DNA of 8,606 nucleotides from Candidatus Rifleibacteriota bacterium (lineage in GTDB: Bacteria; Riflebacteria; Ozemobacteria; Ozemobacterales; Ozemobacteraceae), in NCBI GenBank assembly GCA_029560455.1, contig JAKQKW010000286.1, positions 1 to 8,606 on the forward strand, read 5' to 3'. Under the pieces are notes generated by a model that ran no database searches, had not been told where the DNA came from, and worked only from the letters and a program-made list of their open reading frames with translations. Of this stretch, positions 5,637 through 8,606 are shown piece by piece. The translations under genes were made by a program, and so were the position numbers. Positions within the stretch are counted from its first letter, which is position 1; the number at the start of each line of letters is the position of its first letter.

Positions 5637-8087
5637 GTGGAACAGAAATCATTAGATAATTTAGAATTCAATAAAATCCTGGCGATCATTGCTTCGTTCG
5701 CCGGTTCGCGTGCCGCAAAAGAGAAAATTCTGGCACTGCACCCATCTACCGACGCAAACGAGATCAGCGGCTGGCTGGCTGAAATTGACGAATACCTTGA
5801 ATATTCCAATGCCGGGGTAAAAATCAATCCCGGCGGACTTCGCGATATCCGTGAAATTATCGAGATTCTGCAGGCCGGTTCAACCGTTCTTGGCTCAGAA
5901 GACTTTCTCAAAGTTAAAGCTAATATCGAAACGGCTGCCAGTCTGCGAAAGACCTTCGACAGTCATTCTACCAGTCTTTCGCTGAAAATCCAGGGGCGTA
6001 TCTCCGAGCGCATTCGCGGTATGCCACTGCTTTCCGGGCTTTTTCAGAGAATCGACGACTGCCTCGACGACCGGGGTCAGGTGCGAAATGACGCTTCTCC
6101 GGCTCTCGCTTCTATCCGTCGCGAATACACGCAGACGGTCGGTAACATCGAGAAGCAGCTGGCCGCTTTTCTGGCACATCATGCCGAAGACGTTCAGGAC
6201 CGCTACTTTACTCTGCGCAACGATCGCTACGTCGTGCCGGTTCTGGCTTCGGCACAGAGCCGCATTCAGGGTATCGTTCACGACCAGTCGGCAACCGGGC
6301 AGACAGTATTCATTGAACCTCTGCAGTTTCTGCCGGTCAACAACCGTCTGGCGCAGTTGAGGCTTTCTGAGCGCGAAGAAATTCGAAAGATTTTCAACAA
6401 TCTGACTTCGTTGCTTTATCAATCGCTTGGGGCAATGACCGAGCAGTTCGAGACTCTTACCTGGCTTGATATGGTGCGTGCCCGCAGCGAATTTTCGGTC
6501 AGATATGAGGCCAGTCGGCCAGAAATAGCCGATAAACCTGATCTTTTGCTGAATCAGGCCCGACACCCGCTGATTCACCCGAACTGCGTTCCTCTCGATA
6601 TAAAGATGAACCCGGCTCAGCGCTGCATAATCATTACCGGCCCCAACGGCGGCGGTAAAACGGTAGCGCTTAAAACAGTCGGTATCAATGCCCTGCTGAT
6701 GCAGACCGGCAACTATGTACTTGCGGCACGTGATGCCCGCATTCCGGTTTTTCGCCAGGTGCTTTCTGATATTGGCGAAAGTCAGAGTATCGAAGATCAT
6801 CTTTCGACTTTTACAGCTCATTTAAAGCGCCTGAAAGAGATGATCGACATTGGTGGCGCCCACTCTCTTGTTCTTATTGACGAAATCTGCGTCGGCACTG
6901 ATCCGGTCGAGGGTGGGGCACTGGCTTCAGGCTTTCTTAAAGAGCTTAGTTCTCGCGGCGCTTTCTGTATCGTGACTTCGCATTATGATTCTCTCAAACA
7001 TGTGGCGTTTACCACCGAGGGGTTCATCAATGCTGCCATGGAATTCGATTACGAGACTTTCAAACCGACATTCCGTTTTCAGATCGGCATTCCCGGTAAA
7101 AGTAATGCCCTGGCAATGGCAAGGGTTTTCGGTCTACCCGAATCGGTTCTGTCAGAGCTTGTGCAGTCAAATGCCGGCGAACGTCGCGACGAGAAAGGTC
7201 TGATCGAAGCCATCGAGCGGGAGCGTAACCGCGCCGAGGCCCTGCGAAGAACTTACGTTCAGAAGCTGTCGACTTTGCGCACCCGCGAGCAGGAAATCGA
7301 AAAAACCACACAGCAGCTGCAGGAATTCCGCAAAACCAAACGCGACCGGCTCACCGAAGAATTTACGGTTGAGCTGCGCGTCAGGTTGCGTGACATTGAG
7401 ACTCTTATTAACCGGCTGCGGCAGATCGCAGCGAAAAATGAATCGCCCGAGATGCTGAAGGCTCTTGATGAGGCACGTAAGGCCCATTCCGAAACCAGAA
7501 AAAATCTGGCTGAAGTGAATAAGCCGGTAGATGACCAGATTGCGCCGCCTTCAGATCAACCGTCGCTGAAAATCGACGAGCTGAAGCCCGGTATGAGTGT
7601 GGTCTGGAAACTCAACCTGCGCCAGGGAACCGTAATCAGGCCGGCCGGCCGCAAGCGTGTCGAAGTTGATTTTGATGGCAAACTGATGGTTGTGCATGCC
7701 TCAGAGCTGTCAGCCGGTTCGCAGAAATCAGCAGTCGAAAAAGAAAAGACCGGTGGCAGCGTGTTTGCGGTTCGCCCTCTGATCAAAAGCGAGATCGACG
7801 TGCGCGGCATGCGGGTTGAAGAGGCTGTCGACGAGGTCGAGACCTATCTCAAAATCGTCAGCGAAACCGACCTGGGCCGCGTGTTCATCATTCACGGCAA
7901 AGGCACTGGTGCCCTGCAGAAGGCAATCACAGATTATCTCAGAAGCAGCCCCTGGAAAAAGAAGTTCCGCTCTGGCCGCTACGGCGAGGGCGACCTCGGC
8001 GTCACCGTCGTCGTATTTAACCCGGAGGCGGATAAAGACCCTCTAGATCCGCGCCAGACCGGCAAAACTTCCCCCTCCCGCGCGTAA
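5637..8087 (+). CDS. mutS2: Endonuclease MutS2
   Basis: MutS2 is a MutS-family ATPase that does not work in mismatch repair; in the family it limits homologous recombination (Helicobacter, Thermus) and acts on collided ribosomes (Bacillus). With this start it has 816 residues, close to the usual 780-800. Domains: core and clamp with YVVPV (198-202) and GIVHDQSATGQTVFIEP (212-228); Walker A GPNGGGKT (335-342); DIGESQSIEDHLSTF (378-392); Walker B LVLIDE (411-416); GTDPVEGGALA (420-430); switch His in TSHY (447-450); a coiled coil at about 515-625; a small beta region (645-690); and a C-terminal Smr nuclease domain with IDVRG (720-724) and HGKGTG (753-758). The GTG at 5637 is favoured because the protein then begins like other MutS2 proteins (EQKSLDNLEFNKI) and GGTGA lies 8 nt upstream. 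GTG at 5625 (four residues more) is the alternative and has no visible ribosome site. The usual Walker A Thr/Met is Gly, and 'ICVGTDP' replaces the common 'LGAGTDP'. Confidence 0.96.
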   Translation: MEQKSLDNLEFNKILAIIASFAGSRAAKEKILALHPSTDANEISGWLAEIDEYLEYSNAGVKINPGGLRDIREIIEILQAGSTVLGSEDFLKVKANIETAASLRKTFDSHSTSLSLKIQGRISERIRGMPLLSGLFQRIDDCLDDRGQVRNDASPALASIRREYTQTVGNIEKQLAAFLAHHAEDVQDRYFTLRNDRYVVPVLASAQSRIQGIVHDQSATGQTVFIEPLQFLPVNNRLAQLRLSEREEIRKIFNNLTSLLYQSLGAMTEQFETLTWLDMVRARSEFSVRYEASRPEIADKPDLLLNQARHPLIHPNCVPLDIKMNPAQRCIIITGPNGGGKTVALKTVGINALLMQTGNYVLAARDARIPVFRQVLSDIGESQSIEDHLSTFTAHLKRLKEMIDIGGAHSLVLIDEICVGTDPVEGGALASGFLKELSSRGAFCIVTSHYDSLKHVAFTTEGFINAAMEFDYETFKPTFRFQIGIPGKSNALAMARVFGLPESVLSELVQSNAGERRDEKGLIEAIERERNRAEALRRTYVQKLSTLRTREQEIEKTTQQLQEFRKTKRDRLTEEFTVELRVRLRDIETLINRLRQIAAKNESPEMLKALDEARKAHSETRKNLAEVNKPVDDQIAPPSDQPSLKIDELKPGMSVVWKLNLRQGTVIRPAGRKRVEVDFDGKLMVVHASELSAGSQKSAVEKEKTGGSVFAVRPLIKSEIDVRGMRVEEAVDEVETYLKIVSETDLGRVFIIHGKGTGALQKAITDYLRSSPWKKKFRSGRYGEGDLGVTVVVFNPEADKDPLDPRQTGKTSPSRA

Positions 8088-8163
8088 AAATAATCGCGTT
8101 AAAGGGTTGAAGTTTGAGAGCTGGTGCGGTGGAAGTGGTATCTGACAATCGGGAGGATTGGTG

Positions 8164-8606
8164 ATGAGATCAAAATCAGCTATGTGCATTGTGATATTTG
8201 CTGTTTGTTTTGCTATACAGCTATTTGGCCGGGAAAAGCCTGTAGTTGAAACTCAATTTTTTTCTCTCGAAACAGAACTTTCTGATCCTGTTATACAGGA
8301 AATATTTGAGAAGATTACTGCTGCAATTGATGGAAAAATTTTTGTGTTGGATGACAATTCCAATATAGTAGAACAGGCTTTAAAAGGAAAGGTCAGGAGC
8401 ATTTCAAAATGGCCGGCCAGAAAATTTACAAAATTTCTGGATGTAAAAGCGGTTAAACCTGAGGATATGGTTCTTGTTGTGACTATAAATCACTCTGATG
8501 GCGACGGCATTTATCATGCTCTGGTTCGTGGGTGTGTTTATGAATATGGCAAGCGGCGATACGTAACCAGATCAGCTTATGAGTTTCGAAATTCTGTAAC
8601 CGGTAA
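8164..8606 (+). CDS. Exported protein of unknown function, N-terminal part (3' truncated)
   Basis: A reading frame opens at ATG 8164, preceded by GGGAGG (8151-8156) at 7 nt, and runs without a stop to the window edge, giving at least 147 residues. A GTG directly before the ATG is a less likely start. The first 23 residues (MRSKSAMCIVIFAVCFAIQL, then FGR) form a signal peptide or membrane anchor. The visible mature part is mixed alpha/beta in character, with 'VIQEIFEKITAAIDGKIFVLDD' spread over about 43-64, a basic stretch (KGKVRSISKWPARKFTKFL, 74-92), then 'MVLVVTINHSDGDG' (101-114) and 'GCVYEYGKRRYVTRSAYEF' (122-140). I do not recognise a family. Codon use is visibly AT-richer than in mutS2 (many TTT, ATA, AAA, GCT), which may point to different ancestry. 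It begins 76 nt after mutS2, with no terminator evident between them. Confidence 0.75.
   Translation, partial: MRSKSAMCIVIFAVCFAIQLFGREKPVVETQFFSLETELSDPVIQEIFEKITAAIDGKIFVLDDNSNIVEQALKGKVRSISKWPARKFTKFLDVKAVKPEDMVLVVTINHSDGDGIYHALVRGCVYEYGKRRYVTRSAYEFRNSVTG

Noticed and set aside
5895..6821. 308-codon open frame on the minus strand inside mutS2
   Set aside because: It is fully antisense to conserved MutS2 domains, has no family resemblance and shows no good ribosome site.

Overview
The window looks like an ordinary chromosomal segment of a bacterium. Five sizeable genes lie on the plus strand, with a sixth partial one at the right edge and a short two-gene unit on the minus strand. A secreted lytic transglycosylase, signal-peptide-bearing proteins and a dRS3/REP-like 'ATTCCC-N8-GGGAAT' repeat pair fit a Gram-negative-type (diderm) organism with moderate GC. 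I cannot assign a phylum from the sequence; no rRNA, tRNA, plasmid or phage structural gene is visible.

Layout. (1) 1-580: the 3' end of a soluble lytic murein transglycosylase gene. (2) 586-634: a perfect 22-bp stem that serves as a bidirectional terminator between convergent units. (3) 642-1022, minus strand: an excisionase/MerR-type helix-turn-helix protein (73 aa) followed 9 nt later by a 49-aa protein with one probable membrane helix. (4) 1023-1537: gene-free DNA with A-tracts, a well-led 8-codon micro-ORF, a long imperfect hairpin, an intrinsic terminator and then a candidate promoter. (5) 1538-5407: a probable operon of a STAS-domain protein, an exported TPR protein and glmS, with gaps of 32 and 28 nt. 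(6) 5408-5636: two hairpins after glmS, then a cluster of REP/dRS3-like palindromes that runs up to the mutS2 start. (7) 5637-8087: mutS2. (8) 8164-8606: the start of an unrecognised exported protein, cut by the window end.

How the genes relate. GlmS makes glucosamine-6-phosphate for peptidoglycan and LPS, and the lytic transglycosylase cleaves peptidoglycan, so there is a loose cell-envelope theme, but no shared pathway can be proven. The STAS protein would normally be a switch partner of a serine kinase/phosphatase, but none is present here. MutS2 acts on DNA recombination intermediates or collided ribosomes and seems to be a separate unit.

I found no convincing new multi-gene system. The parts most worth a second look are the structured noncoding stretch that ends in its own terminator (about 1150-1454), the small HTH plus membrane-peptide unit, the palindromic repeat that appears to reach the mutS2 translation start, and the unknown exported gene at the right edge.
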